DNA of 64,000 bases. Origin: Pseudomonadota bacterium (lineage in GTDB: Bacteria; Pseudomonadota; Gammaproteobacteria; Pseudomonadales; Pseudohongiellaceae). Positions 35,098 through 45,223 of the stretch are shown piece by piece. The notes under the pieces are model-generated. The model was given only the letters and a program-made list of their open reading frames with translations. It was not told the origin of the DNA and ran no database searches. The position numbers were made by a program, and so were the translations under genes. Every line of letters begins with the position of its first letter. The stretch's first letter is position 1. The stretch is taken from the NCBI GenBank assembly GCA_027592275.1, contig JAQCKF010000021.1, positions 1 through 64,000 on the forward strand, written 5' to 3'.

Positions 35098-36813
35098 TTA
35101 TACATCTAGTGCCTTGTATTTTTCTCGAAGGTGGTTTCGCAGCGCTACAGCAGTTAGGTTCAACCCCGCGATAACTATGACGAGCAATAAAGCGGTCGCG
35201 AATACCAGCGGTCTAGCCGCCTCGATGTTTGGGCTCTGGAAACCAACATCGTAGATGTGAAACCCCAGATGCATAAACTTTTGCTCCAGATGCAAGTACG
35301 GGTAATTTCCATCCAACGGCAGAGATGGAGCCAACTTCACCACACCAACTAGCATCAATGGAGCGACTTCACCAGCTGCTCTGGCCACGGCGAGAATCAA
35401 GCCGGTCATCATCGCAGGACTCGCCATAGGTAGAACGACGCGCCATAGCGTTTCGAACTTAGTAGCACCTAATGCCAAGCTTCCCTCTCGCACACTTCTT
35501 GGGATTCTAGCTAACCCTTCTTCGGTAGCCACTATCACGACCGGCACAGTAAGCAACGCTAACGTCAACGACGCCCAAAGTAAGCCGGGCGTTCCAAATG
35601 TGGGTGCAGGCAACGCCTCCGGATAAAACATCTGATCGATCTCTGCTCCTATAATGTAAATAAAGAAGCCTAGTCCAAATACACCATAGACGATGGACGG
35701 CACGCCTGCCAAATTATTTACAGCAATTCGAATTGCTCGAGTTACAAAACCCTGTCGCGCGTATTCTCGTAAATAAACTGCGGCCACAACGCCGAAAGGC
35801 GTGACGAACACCGACATCAGCATCACCATCATCACCGTGCCGAATATAGCCGGAAAAATTCCCCCTTCAGTATTCGCCTCGCGCGGCTCAGCAGTCATGA
35901 ATTCACCAAGCTTAGAAAAATAGGTGAGCAGTTTCGAAAAAGATCCCATCTGATTAGGCTTGTAGGCACGGACTATGTCAGCAAATACAATCTCTATTTC
36001 CTGCTCGTTGGCCGCAAGAAAAATCGCCGAATCTCTATTTACAGTCTCATACAGAGCTACTAGTTCAGTCTGTAAGATTGCGTACTCGGCATCTAACTCC
36101 CGTCTCAGCGCTGCGATCTCGGCTGATGCCTCTGCCGATTCTTCCCCATCAAGTTCTAGGCGACGCTCGCGCAGCCTTAGGCGCTCCATGGCGTAGTTGA
36201 TCAGCCCTATCTCTTGGTTTTCTATGACATAGATATCGTCTCGAATACCTAGCGCACGCTGCAGTCGCTCATTGAATTCGAACCACCTATTCGCTTCCAT
36301 ATCCGCAGCATCGCCTGAGTATGCGATCGGTTCACCTTCCTGGCGAATTTCTCGTAAGAAACCATAGAAATTACCCCATTCGCGCCTTTCCATAGCTACC
36401 ACTTCCGCGGGATAGGCTACGTCTGTAACGAAGTCGCTGAGAGCCCAAGTAAAGTCAGCCCCCGTAAGGTCTCTATTACCAAGTTTTAATAGCTGCCTTT
36501 CGTAGAAGTCTTGCGCCTCATCTACTGGAATACCCGAAGATGCGATTTGCGCAGCTACCACCATTTCACTCTCTACAAACTCACCTATCACTTCTGTCGT
36601 CAGCAACTCACCTGTAAATGTCGGGGGTGCATAGTTGGCCTGCAATACATCTCTTGGCCAAAAATGACTCATGCCCCGGACCGTAAGCAGTATAAGCAAA
36701 CCGATAACCATCACGATACAAATAGCAACAGCACCAGCATTCAGCCAGACCCAGGGAGTGCCTCTACGCATCCAAATTGAAAACTCACTATTTGTATTAT
36801 GTTGTGTTTTCAT
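35098..36813 (-). CDS. pstA: Phosphate ABC transporter permease PstA, long form
   Basis: 571 residues, about twice E. coli PstA. The C-terminal 280 residues are the BPD permease core ([82 protein letters not shown]). Residues 1-60 contain an N-terminal helix typical of the DUF3333 domain, followed by a 200-residue periplasmic region with coiled-coil potential. The ATG overlaps the pstC stop (ATGA). Long PstA forms are usual in Pseudomonas relatives. Confidence 0.93.
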   Translation of the reverse strand: MKTQHNTNSEFSIWMRRGTPWVWLNAGAVAICIVMVIGLLILLTVRGMSHFWPRDVLQANYAPPTFTGELLTTEVIGEFVESEMVVAAQIASSGIPVDEAQDFYERQLLKLGNRDLTGADFTWALSDFVTDVAYPAEVVAMERREWGNFYGFLREIRQEGEPIAYSGDAADMEANRWFEFNERLQRALGIRDDIYVIENQEIGLINYAMERLRLRERRLELDGEESAEASAEIAALRRELDAEYAILQTELVALYETVNRDSAIFLAANEQEIEIVFADIVRAYKPNQMGSFSKLLTYFSKLGEFMTAEPREANTEGGIFPAIFGTVMMVMLMSVFVTPFGVVAAVYLREYARQGFVTRAIRIAVNNLAGVPSIVYGVFGLGFFIYIIGAEIDQMFYPEALPAPTFGTPGLLWASLTLALLTVPVVIVATEEGLARIPRSVREGSLALGATKFETLWRVVLPMASPAMMTGLILAVARAAGEVAPLMLVGVVKLAPSLPLDGNYPYLHLEQKFMHLGFHIYDVGFQSPNIEAARPLVFATALLLVIVIAGLNLTAVALRNHLREKYKALDV

Positions 36814-39152
36814 ATGGTGCTGTACTTGGTTCTCAGTCGTTGCCGCACTACTTCAGCAATCGTATTAAATACGAACGTGGACATAAAAAGCACCAGAGCT
36901 GCGAGAAAGAGAATTCGGTAGTGCGTACTATCCACCTCAGATTCTGGAATCTCTACCGCGATATTTGCCGCTAGAGTGCGCATACCTTCAAAGATATTAA
37001 TGTCCATGATTGGAGTGTTGCCTGTAGCCATCAGCACGATCATAGTTTCACCAACGGCCCTGCCCATACCAATCATGAGCGCGCTAAAAATACCGGGGCT
37101 CGCCGTGGGCAGCACAACACGCTGAAGGCTTTGCCAAGGTGTGGCACCGAGCGCCAAAGAACCATAGGTCAATTGCTTCGGAACCGTGAAGATTGCATCT
37201 TCGGCTATTGAAAATATTGTTGGTATGACAGCAAAACCCATGGCGAAACCAACAACCATTGCGTTGCGTTGGTCGTAGCTGATCCCTAGGTCATTGGTGA
37301 TCCAAAAGCGCATATCACCGTTGAAGAAACTATTTTCTATGGGCACAGCGAGGGCGAAAGACAAATAGGAAAATACAAGTATGACCGGTATCAGTATGCC
37401 AGCCTCCCAGCCATCAGGAACACAATCCCTGATTTTCCTGGGCAGCTGTGTCCATGTAAAACTTGCAGCCAATATACTCAAAGGCAATACAATTAGAATC
37501 GAAAATATGCCCAGCAAATTCTTTTCGACAAAAGGCGCGAGCCACAAGCCAGCGAGAAAACCCAGCACCACAGTAGGTAGAGCCTCCATCAATTCGATCA
37601 GAGGCTTGACCTTGCGACGCATCGCAGGCGCCATGAAATAGCCAGTGAATATAGCGCCGCATATAGCCAGAGGTGCCGCCAGCAACATTGCATAGAAAGC
37701 CGCCTTCAACGTTCCAAATGTGAGCGGCATGAGAGAATACTTTGGCTCGAACTCATTACTAGAAGCAGAAGATTGCCAAATATATTCAGGCTCCGAGTAG
37801 CCCTCATACCAAACCTTATCCCACAGTGCAGACCAAGAGACTTCGGGGTGCTCATTGTGAACTTCCCAAAAACCTATATCTCCATCCACAGTTTCTAGTA
37901 GTAGACCGTCGCCCCGAGGAGAAAGCGCCAATAGATTGGGCACCCTATCAGTAATGTCTTCCGAAAAAACCGCGCGATGCGCCGTTGTATTATAAATTGC
38001 TAATCTACCTAACTCGTCCACGCTTACAAAATTCTTACGCCGCTGTTCTGCCGTCATGCGCAGAATCGGCTCCTCGCCAGGACTGAACTCACGAGCCTTC
38101 TGCAATCTTGTCAGGCCCTCTTCGCGAGAGAGAAACCATTGCGATATAGCCCCGGAATCGTCAGCAACTAATAACGAGATACCGCCCAAGAGGAAGACTA
38201 CTTGGGTTGGTCTAACTCCGTCTTCGGTCAATACTGTCTGGATACTAAAGCGATCACTCTCTCCATTCATGGCTGACACTAGGTCAAGAGCACCGATGAG
38301 GCCGCTACTAGAAATAAAATAGAGCCAGCGCTGATCTCCGCCGATAAACATCTGCTCAACGTCCTGGACGGAAACATCCAGTGAGTAGTTTTCTATTTTA
38401 AAATCGGCATCCCCTCCTCCAATATCGAAGGCCGAGAATAGGTTCGTTTGCTTTGTTGCGTTAATCAGTTTTACGGCGCCATTTTCGTCCACACCAGCGA
38501 CCATCAGACTGTCACCATTCGACCTAATAGCCAGCTCTGTCAATGATGAACCGGCAAACAATGCGTAGGGCTGTTCCCCAAAAGGAAAGTCAATTTTAGG
38601 CATGAGAGTTCGCGTATTATTCTCTCCCACAAAAGTTGTAGTGTAACCATAACGCGCCACTACCGCTTCGCCGTTGTCCAGGCCCAGCGCGAAAATGCCG
38701 CTCTCTTGTGTATCTAGAGCAAAGTGATCGATGCTGGCGCCTGCCGGCAATGCGATTTCCATGAAGGCAACAGTTGCTCCATCGGTCACGTCGAAGAACA
38801 GGACATCTGCTTGATCACCGATGCGCATGCCGATTTCGGATTGCTCTTCTATGGCGAGGTGTAGCGAGGTTGAGCTGGAACGATTCTCTATCTGATACTC
38901 GTTCACCTTATCTAGAGTGGCGGACTCAAATAGCGGAAGCACTTCATAAAACAGATACATAAAAATAAGTAATATCGCCAGTGTGACGCTAACGCCGCCG
39001 ATGGCGATAGCAACACTGGCAGATTGATCATAGAAATGGCGAAGCTTGCGTCGCAGAACCATTCGATTAGATGCCATATCTAATACCGAGGCGCCTGCAT
39101 CACGACTTTGTGTGGCCTGACTCACAGCTGCTTGCTTTACATCATTTGACAT
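36810..39152 (-). CDS. pstC: Phosphate ABC transporter permease PstC, long form
   Basis: 780 residues. The last 300 are the permease core ([116 protein letters not shown]). Before it, after one helix (about 48-70), lies a 380-residue periplasmic domain with repeated beta strands that reads like a WD40/PQQ propeller (SGIFALGLDNGEAVVARYG; GRLAIYNTTAHRAVF). E. coli PstC lacks this. It overlaps pstA by four bases. Confidence 0.93.
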   Translation of the reverse strand: MSNDVKQAAVSQATQSRDAGASVLDMASNRMVLRRKLRHFYDQSASVAIAIGGVSVTLAILLIFMYLFYEVLPLFESATLDKVNEYQIENRSSSTSLHLAIEEQSEIGMRIGDQADVLFFDVTDGATVAFMEIALPAGASIDHFALDTQESGIFALGLDNGEAVVARYGYTTTFVGENNTRTLMPKIDFPFGEQPYALFAGSSLTELAIRSNGDSLMVAGVDENGAVKLINATKQTNLFSAFDIGGGDADFKIENYSLDVSVQDVEQMFIGGDQRWLYFISSSGLIGALDLVSAMNGESDRFSIQTVLTEDGVRPTQVVFLLGGISLLVADDSGAISQWFLSREEGLTRLQKAREFSPGEEPILRMTAEQRRKNFVSVDELGRLAIYNTTAHRAVFSEDITDRVPNLLALSPRGDGLLLETVDGDIGFWEVHNEHPEVSWSALWDKVWYEGYSEPEYIWQSSASSNEFEPKYSLMPLTFGTLKAAFYAMLLAAPLAICGAIFTGYFMAPAMRRKVKPLIELMEALPTVVLGFLAGLWLAPFVEKNLLGIFSILIVLPLSILAASFTWTQLPRKIRDCVPDGWEAGILIPVILVFSYLSFALAVPIENSFFNGDMRFWITNDLGISYDQRNAMVVGFAMGFAVIPTIFSIAEDAIFTVPKQLTYGSLALGATPWQSLQRVVLPTASPGIFSALMIGMGRAVGETMIVLMATGNTPIMDINIFEGMRTLAANIAVEIPESEVDSTHYRILFLAALVLFMSTFVFNTIAEVVRQRLRTKYSTI

Positions 39153-39220
39153 GGAGCTCTCAAATATCTACTCGACGACTTCAAACTAATTCGACTTCCC
39201 TACACAACCTTCTGACGCAA

Positions 39221-39283
39221 CAAAGGCCCAGTCTTTAGCAGGCTGAACCTTTGTCAATTCAAGAGTGAATTATGAATCACTCT
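39221..39283 (-). promoter_or_regulatory. Two hairpins between pstS and pstC
   Basis: AGAGTGA/TCACTCT (39262-39283, 7 bp) and CAAAGG/CCTTTG (39221-39253) with an inner CAG/CTG follow the pstS stop codon. Neither has a T-run. Such intercistronic hairpins behind a binding-protein gene usually protect its mRNA and let pstS be expressed above the permease genes. Confidence 0.5.
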
Positions 39284-39298
39284 CGATGGTCTCGCCGC

Positions 39299-40276
39299 TT
39301 AATCGAGCTGCAGATTGCGCATAGTGCCTTGCACTACACGAGCTGGCAATGGGATATATCCGTCTTTCAGAACTACTTCCTGGCCAGTCTTAGACAGGAT
39401 CAGTTTTACGAATTCACGCTCCAGTGGCGGCAAAGGCTTATTCGGCTCTTTGTTGACATAAACATAAAGAAAACGCGCTAACGGGTAGTTGCCTGACACG
39501 GAGTTTTCTGGGGTCGCCTCAAAATACTCACTGCTAGCCGATTTCGCAATAGGCACTGCTCTAACACTAGAAGTACGGTAACCAATGCCAGAATAGCCAA
39601 TGCCGTTGATCGATGTGCTCACAGATTGAACCACCGAAGCCGAACCGGGCTGCTCATTAACGGTGTTTTTAAAATCACCGTCACACAGCGCAGCATCTTT
39701 GAAATAACCGTAGGTGCCCGAGACCGAATTGCGACCAAAAAGTTGTATGTCTCGACGCTCCCAAGCGCCCTCCAATTCCAACTCTCCCCAACTATTTATG
39801 CCGCCAGACCCGCCGCAACGTTGGTTAGAAGAGAAAACGGCGTCTACCTGGGGAATAGTCATGCCAGCAATGGGATTGTCCTTGTGCACATAGACCGCTA
39901 GCGCATCTATCGCCACTGGAATCGCCGTCGGCTTGTAGCCATAGCGCGACTCGAAAGCCTCAATTTCATTGTCCTTCATCTCGCGACTCATTGGGCCAAT
40001 GTTAGAAGTGCGCTCGGTTAGTGCTGGTGGGGCTGTAGATGAGCCGGCAGCCTGTATCTGGATGTTTACATTCGGATAAACCCGCTTGAAATCCTCAGCC
40101 CAGAGCGTCATCAAGTTTGCGAGGGTATCTGAACCCACACTCGAGAGGTTTCCAGAAACGCCGCTAGTGCGCTCGTATTCTGGGATTCCCTGATCTATTT
40201 CAGCCGTCTGCAGGCTAGGTGAGGCTGCGGCTAAAAAAGATAATACCAGTGTTTTGCTTAGTGCTTTTATACGCAT
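39299..40276 (-). CDS. pstS: Periplasmic phosphate-binding protein PstS
   Basis: 325 residues with a signal peptide (cleaved near SLQTAEI). Phosphate-site segments of the family are present: [19 protein letters not shown] near the N-terminus, [23 protein letters not shown], and [18 protein letters not shown]. Delivers phosphate to PstCA and signals sufficiency through PhoU. First gene of pstSCAB-phoU, with a Pho box 62 bases upstream. Confidence 0.96.
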   Translation of the reverse strand: MRIKALSKTLVLSFLAAASPSLQTAEIDQGIPEYERTSGVSGNLSSVGSDTLANLMTLWAEDFKRVYPNVNIQIQAAGSSTAPPALTERTSNIGPMSREMKDNEIEAFESRYGYKPTAIPVAIDALAVYVHKDNPIAGMTIPQVDAVFSSNQRCGGSGGINSWGELELEGAWERRDIQLFGRNSVSGTYGYFKDAALCDGDFKNTVNEQPGSASVVQSVSTSINGIGYSGIGYRTSSVRAVPIAKSASSEYFEATPENSVSGNYPLARFLYVYVNKEPNKPLPPLEREFVKLILSKTGQEVVLKDGYIPLPARVVQGTMRNLQLD

Positions 40277-40337
40277 ATAACCTCCAAAAGACGGGTTTAA
40301 GCCTAAAATTTGATAGAGGAACTATATACACATAATA

Positions 40338-40355
40338 TTACAGAATTATGACAAT
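40338..40355 (-). promoter_or_regulatory. Pho box upstream of pstS
   Basis: On the minus strand TTGTCATAATTCTGTAAT matches the PhoB-binding direct repeat CTGTCAT-N4-CTGTCAT with 6 of 7 in the first half and 5 or more of 7 in the second. It lies 62 bases before the pstS start, followed by an AT-rich stretch (TATATAGT) that could be the -10. Confidence 0.75.
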
Positions 40356-40516
40356 AAGGTTTCAGCCAGAAGCTGCAATTTGGCAAGTGGTGAGAGCGTA
40401 ATCTCTGAGGATGATCGTGCTAAGATGGTCGAGGGGCTTGAGTCTTAGCAATTATTCGGGATTTCCCCTAGGATTCAATAAGTCTCTTAGAAATTGGCTG
40501 AATACTAGCAATGCAT

Positions 40517-40534
40517 TTGTCATGATAACGTCGT
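40517..40534 (+). promoter_or_regulatory. Weak Pho box upstream of ppk
   Basis: TTGTCAT-GATA-ACGTCGT on the plus strand has a good first half (6 of 7) and a poor second half (4 of 7). It lies 67 bases before ppk, the distance expected for PhoB control. ppk belongs to the Pho regulon in many gammaproteobacteria. Confidence 0.45.
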
Positions 40535-40600
40535 AATCGGGCTAAAAAAAAGAGTTACACTACCTCCCCGCTTCATAAGCTGTAGGCGATAGAGAGCAAC

Positions 40601-42775
40601 ATGTCTAAACAGGCAAAAAACGATCCACTAAACCTCGCTGTTGATAATTCGACCAGCGCTGGAATCTCTCTGCCCGCAACGACTCAACAGACCTCAATTG
40701 CAGTTTCAGACGCCGCAATTGACCTAGGTGATCCCGCCTACTTTGAAAATCGTGAACTAAGCTATTTCAAGTTCAATCTGCGCGTATTAAGTCAGGCAAG
40801 AGACACGAAACACCCACTGCTCGAACGCCTGATGTTTCTGCTGATATTTAGCTCCAATCTGGACGAATTCTTCGAGGTTAGAGTTTCAGGCTTAAGGAAG
40901 CAGCTGGACTTTGGTAGGCAGCGCCCAGGGCCAGACGGTCAATATCCGGAACAGGTCCTCAAGAATATCCATCTACAAGTCAAAGATGCCCTTACCGAGC
41001 AATACAGAATTCTAAATGAAGATTTGTTACCGAATCTCGCCAAAGAAAAAATCCACTTCCTTCCTCGCCATGAATGGAACGATGAACTAAAGAAATGGAC
41101 GCGGGATTATTTCGACGAGGAAATCCAACCCGTGGTGAGCCCGTTAGGACTAGATCCGGCGCACCCCTTCCCTAGACTCGTCAACAAGAGCCTGAATTTC
41201 ATTCTTTCACTTGACGGAAAAGACGCCTTTGGCCGAGAAAGCGGTCTTGCCATAGTCCCTGCGCCTCGTTCCCTGCCGAGATTAATCAAGGTGCCTGCAG
41301 AGATAGCGCCCGAGGGTGACAATTTCATTTTCCTCTCATCGATCATTCACGCCTACGTCGATGAGTTGTTTCCAGGCATGAGCGTAATGGAATGCCATCA
41401 ATTTCGAGTGACTAGAAATTCCGACTTAGAAATGACCAATGTTGAGGTCGAAGACTACGCAATGGCTTTGCAGGGCCAACTACATAGTCGGCGCTTCGGC
41501 GCAGCAACAAAATTAGAAGTAAGCATAGGCTGCCCAACAGAACTAACCGACTTCCTTCTCGAACGTTTCAACCTCAACAATGAAGAGCTATTCCGGCTAG
41601 ATGGCCCTGTAAATCTCCAGCGCCTGATGGCTCTTTACGAAATGATTGATCGGGCCGACCTCCGCTTTCCGCAATTTTCCCCGGGCACACCGAAACTATT
41701 AGAGGAAGACGCCTATATTTTTGCCGCAGTAGACAAGGAAGATCAGCTACTGTTACACCCATTCCAGTCTTTTATACCCATCATCGATTGGGTTCGTCAG
41801 GCCGCGAAAGACCCAACCGTGCTGTCCATTAAGCAGACCTTATACCGCACCAATGAATCTTCGGAACTAGTAGAGGCTCTGGCCGAGGCGGCACGAAATG
41901 GCAAAGAGGTAACTGTCGTCATTGAACTGCGCGCACGATTCGACGAAGAAGAGAATATTCATTTCGCCAGCATCCTACAGGAAGCCGGCGCCGTCGTTGT
42001 CTATGGAGTGATGGGTTACAAGACCCATGCCAAGATGCTGTTAATAGTGCGCCGAATCGGCAACACACTAAAGCGCTATGCTCACTTGGGTACAGGCAAC
42101 TATCACCGGAAGAACTCACTCGTGTACACCGACTATAGCTTACTTACCTCCGACGAAGTTCTCTGCGCCGATGTGCACAAAGTGTTCCAGCAAATAACCG
42201 GCATGGGCAAAAAAATTCATCCAAACTTGCTGATCCATGCGCCCTTTAATTTAAGAAAATCTTTGCTCAAGATGATAGATAACGAAATTTCTGCCGCTAC
42301 TGCAGGCAAAACAGCGCGCGTAGTAGCGAAGATGAATTCAATAACCGACCCCGATATTATCAAGGCGCTGTACAGAGCCTCCATGGCTGGCGTGAAGATA
42401 GACCTTGTGGTCCGTGGCATCTGCTGCCTGCGCCCGGGAATAGCTGGAGTAAGTGAAAACATTCGAGTTGTATCAATAATCGGCCGCTTTCTCGAACATT
42501 CGCGCGTTTACTATTTCCAAAATTCCGCCCCCCAAGTCTACTGCTCCAGCGCCGACTGGATGGAACGTAATTTGGACAATAGAATTGAAGTTTGCTTTCC
42601 TATATTGAATAAGAAACACATCACACGGATTAAAGCCGAACTAGAGATGTATCTTAATGATCAAGGTCAAAGTTGGGAGCTTGGTGCAGATGGCGAGTAC
42701 CGCCCCTTGTCAATCGTGGAACCCGAAGAAGTACTGGAAGACGTGCATAAGCTGTTACTGAAACAGTTTTCCTAA
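40601..42775 (+). CDS. ppk: Polyphosphate kinase 1
   Basis: Polymerises ATP terminal phosphate into polyphosphate. 724 residues with the four domains of PPK1: N-terminal helices (about 40-150, FENRELSYFKFNLRVL), head domain, and two PLD-like catalytic domains. The autophosphorylated His lies in KTHAK (H476), and the second catalytic His is in HSRVYYFQN (H633). The first 40 residues are an extra polar stretch. Divergent from pstS, with ppx following on the opposite strand, so the polyphosphate and phosphate uptake genes form one block. Confidence 0.97.
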   Translation: MSKQAKNDPLNLAVDNSTSAGISLPATTQQTSIAVSDAAIDLGDPAYFENRELSYFKFNLRVLSQARDTKHPLLERLMFLLIFSSNLDEFFEVRVSGLRKQLDFGRQRPGPDGQYPEQVLKNIHLQVKDALTEQYRILNEDLLPNLAKEKIHFLPRHEWNDELKKWTRDYFDEEIQPVVSPLGLDPAHPFPRLVNKSLNFILSLDGKDAFGRESGLAIVPAPRSLPRLIKVPAEIAPEGDNFIFLSSIIHAYVDELFPGMSVMECHQFRVTRNSDLEMTNVEVEDYAMALQGQLHSRRFGAATKLEVSIGCPTELTDFLLERFNLNNEELFRLDGPVNLQRLMALYEMIDRADLRFPQFSPGTPKLLEEDAYIFAAVDKEDQLLLHPFQSFIPIIDWVRQAAKDPTVLSIKQTLYRTNESSELVEALAEAARNGKEVTVVIELRARFDEEENIHFASILQEAGAVVVYGVMGYKTHAKMLLIVRRIGNTLKRYAHLGTGNYHRKNSLVYTDYSLLTSDEVLCADVHKVFQQITGMGKKIHPNLLIHAPFNLRKSLLKMIDNEISAATAGKTARVVAKMNSITDPDIIKALYRASMAGVKIDLVVRGICCLRPGIAGVSENIRVVSIIGRFLEHSRVYYFQNSAPQVYCSSADWMERNLDNRIEVCFPILNKKHITRIKAELEMYLNDQGQSWELGADGEYRPLSIVEPEEVLEDVHKLLLKQFS

Positions 42776-42806
42776 ACTTTTTTCAATCACGTGAACAGGT
42801 CATAGG

Positions 42807-43772
42807 TTATCGGTTATCGGTAAGGCTAACATCTGGAAGCTGGCTATGCAGCATAATCGCTATGGTCTTCTTATTCTTAACCATGAAATCTAACATCCCC
42901 TCTCTCAGCGCGGTTGCACTGAAGTTGATGCGGCACACCGTATAAGACTGCATCAAACCCACTAACACCGCCAAGCCTGGTAACAGCAACTCACGCCGGC
43001 GCTCCTTCAGGCCGGGTAGCTCACCGCCGCCGGAAATGGCAGCGATAATCTGCGGCTTCAAAGCTTGTAGTGCAGCGAGTTCAATCTCTCCCTTCTCCAA
43101 TCCATGAGCTTGGCAGATAGCAGCAAGCATCTTTACTGTCCCCGAGGAAGCATAAGCCTCTTCCCATCCAGCCTTTTTCACGCCAATACTAATGCCATCG
43201 AACACAGCCTTGGAGGCTGCCGTGGCAGCATCAAGCTGTTTTTCTAGGAGGAGTGGGTCAGAAGTTTTTGGAGAAAAGAACTTATCGCGCCAAGCAACGC
43301 TGCCTATCGCCAGGCTCTGCGTAAGAAGTCGACTATCTTTGTGACCGATGATTATCTCTGTACTGCCACCGCCGATATCGATAACTAAGCGGTGCTTCTC
43401 GGAGACTGGAAGCGAGGTGATTACCCCCGCATAAATCAATACTGCTTCCTGCACCCCGCTGATAGGCGAGATATTAATCCCGATATCATGTGCTGCCTGA
43501 ATAAAATCTTGGGCATTATCGGTGACGCGAAAGGCATTGGTTCCCAGAGCCCAGTATTGCTCCAGAGGATATTGGTCCATCAGCTTTTTGAAATGTTGTA
43601 GGCAATTCAAACCACGTTCGTAGGCCGCCGGCGAGATGCTGCCGGTTTCCCGGACATCTTCGCCCAACTGAACTGAATCACTGCTGCGCTCGACAATTTC
43701 TATTCGCCCATCGATCCACTCACCAATCAATATGTGAAAACTATTGGACCCGAGATCGATGCATGCATACAT
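42807..43772 (-). CDS. ppx: Ppx/GppA-family exopolyphosphatase
   Basis: Actin-like ATPase fold phosphatase that removes terminal phosphate from polyphosphate or pppGpp. The ATG at 43772 gives YACIDLGSNSFHILIGEW, the usual N-terminus, with 321 residues; an upstream extension to 43838 is unlikely. Other motifs: ALGTNAFRVTDNA, VIDIGGGSTEIIIG and YASSGTVKML. The short form lacks the C-terminal HD-like domains of E. coli Ppx, as in many Pseudomonas relatives. Convergent with ppk (32-base gap). Confidence 0.9.
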   Translation of the reverse strand: MYACIDLGSNSFHILIGEWIDGRIEIVERSSDSVQLGEDVRETGSISPAAYERGLNCLQHFKKLMDQYPLEQYWALGTNAFRVTDNAQDFIQAAHDIGINISPISGVQEAVLIYAGVITSLPVSEKHRLVIDIGGGSTEIIIGHKDSRLLTQSLAIGSVAWRDKFFSPKTSDPLLLEKQLDAATAASKAVFDGISIGVKKAGWEEAYASSGTVKMLAAICQAHGLEKGEIELAALQALKPQIIAAISGGGELPGLKERRRELLLPGLAVLVGLMQSYTVCRINFSATALREGMLDFMVKNKKTIAIMLHSQLPDVSLTDNR

Positions 43773-43950
43773 AGTCAGAGAGTAGTGACAATAGGAGAGT
43801 GAGTGTGCGCGAAGCAAACTCGACTGTAACTCTTCCAAGTTTTCACTACTACATAGTAGAAATCGGTAGAGTCACGGTTGCGCTTAACTAAGCTCTATTA
43901 CTTTATATCGTCAGATGTGACAGGAGTGTGAATGCGGGCAGAATGCGTAG

Positions 43951-44415
43951 CTAGATCATCGACTGCTGATAATTTTCGATACCGACCTTTTCGATCAGAG
44001 TCAGCTGAGCCTCTAGAAAATCGATATGCTCTTCTTCGCTGCTAAGAATTTCACTCAACAGATCACGGCTCACGAAGTCACTGACAGACTCACAGTAGGC
44101 GATGCCCTTTTTAAGGTCAGGGCAGGCTATTAGCTCCAGTTTAAGATCACACTCCAACATTTCCTTAGTGTTCTCACCTATCATCAATTTACCTAGGTTC
44201 TGAACGTTCGGAAGCCCCTCCAAAAACAGTATGCGCTGCATAAGCTGGTCTGCATGTTTCATTTCGTCAATGGACTCTTCATGCTCTTTCGCAGCCAATT
44301 TCTCCAGACCCCAATCCTGATACATGCGTGAGTGAAGGAAATACTGATTAATGGCGATGAGTTCATTGCCAAGCGCCTTGTTTAGGTGCTTGATTACGGT
44401 GGCGTCCGACTTCAT
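43951..44415 (-). CDS. bfr: Bacterioferritin
   Basis: 154-residue four-helix iron storage protein. The ferroxidase ligands E18, E51, H54, E94, E127 and H130 all fall at canonical positions, and M52 (DEMKHADQ) is the axial haem ligand. The N-terminus ([23 protein letters not shown]) and length are normal. bfd, its release partner, is 240 bases upstream on the same strand. Confidence 0.97.
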   Translation of the reverse strand: MKSDATVIKHLNKALGNELIAINQYFLHSRMYQDWGLEKLAAKEHEESIDEMKHADQLMQRILFLEGLPNVQNLGKLMIGENTKEMLECDLKLELIACPDLKKGIAYCESVSDFVSRDLLSEILSSEEEHIDFLEAQLTLIEKVGIENYQQSMI

Positions 44416-44654
44416 AAATAGGTCCCTAATGACTGAATTGAAATGACTTAATCGAGCTCACGCAAGCTTCGCTTTTCGCCTAGAAAAAGTCAAGTCAAAT
44501 CACTGTAAGTCATTGATATAAAAGGTAAAACTAAATGATAAGCAATCCCATTCCCATCTCCACGAGAACAGCGCTTGAGAACTCTTCGAAGTAGAGCATT
44601 GATGAAAGCTAAAGGGGAGGAATAGCGAAACTGGTGCACGAATAGGAGGACAGA

Positions 44655-44843
44655 CTAGGCGGCGTTCGTATAAGAGCCTGTCTTATGGAATTCTTTGACG
44701 ATGGTCTGAGCAAGTTTACCGCATTTACCGCATTCGCTAGCAACACCGAGCTTCGCTCGCAAGTCATTCATATTACTCGCACCATCACGACAAAGGTCGC
44801 GAATCTGGTTATCGGTAATCTGTCTGCAAACGCATACGTACAT
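44655..44843 (-). CDS. bfd: Bacterioferritin-associated ferredoxin Bfd
   Basis: 62-residue [2Fe-2S] protein that docks on Bfr and reduces its iron for release. The four cluster ligands C4, C6, C38 and C41 (MYVCVC and ECGKCGK) are in place. A Fur box lies about 35 bases upstream; bfd is classically iron-repressed. Same strand as bfr. Confidence 0.95.
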   Translation of the reverse strand: MYVCVCRQITDNQIRDLCRDGASNMNDLRAKLGVASECGKCGKLAQTIVKEFHKTGSYTNAA

Positions 44844-44875
44844 GGCTTATCCTCAGTGTGATTGATACTTTAAAT

Positions 44876-44894
44876 GATAATGAGAATGATTGTC
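44876..44894. promoter_or_regulatory. Fur box between bfd and feoAB
   Basis: GATAATGAGAATGATTGTC matches the 19-bp Fur consensus GATAATGATAATCATTATC at 16 of 19 positions. It lies in the divergent promoter region between bfd and feoA, so both should be repressed when iron is plentiful. Confidence 0.85.
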
Positions 44895-44983
44895 AACTAC
44901 ATTCATATCTGTTAATTTAGCTGTACCTAACATCATCAAGCCAGTGACGTAAGTTATTGTTTTAACAGGATAGAAATCAAATC

Positions 44984-45220
44984 ATGCCGGGCACTACCCT
45001 CTCCACTGCCAAGAGCGGCGACCATTGCGTCGTACTCGAAATAGCCTCTGAGCCAGCAGAACTCAAGAGTCGCCTCTACTCCTTGGGTATCATTCCTGGC
45101 TCGATACTGAAATTACTGCGCTTCGCTCCGCTAGGCGACCCCATGCAAGTAAAGGTTGGTGGCAGCTTTATCAGTATTCGCAAATCCGAAGCAGCAATCA
45201 TCACCGTGGATATTCAATAG
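44984..45220 (+). CDS. feoA: Ferrous iron transport protein A
   Basis: 78-residue SH3-like cytosolic protein (EPAELKSRLYSLGIIPGSILKLLRFAPLGDPMQVKVGG) that assists FeoB. Spaced 3 bases from feoB. Controlled with it from the Fur-box promoter. Confidence 0.93.
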   Translation: MPGTTLSTAKSGDHCVVLEIASEPAELKSRLYSLGIIPGSILKLLRFAPLGDPMQVKVGGSFISIRKSEAAIITVDIQ

Positions 45221-45223
45221 CAC

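Noticed and set aside
42790..42830. Direct repeat TTATCGG near the ppx end as a functional site
   Set aside because: Two short tandem copies only, with no palindrome or promoter context.
44520..44560. Second Fur-like box upstream of bfr
   Set aside because: Only a loose match (GATAAGCAATCCCATTC), far below the site at 44876-44894.
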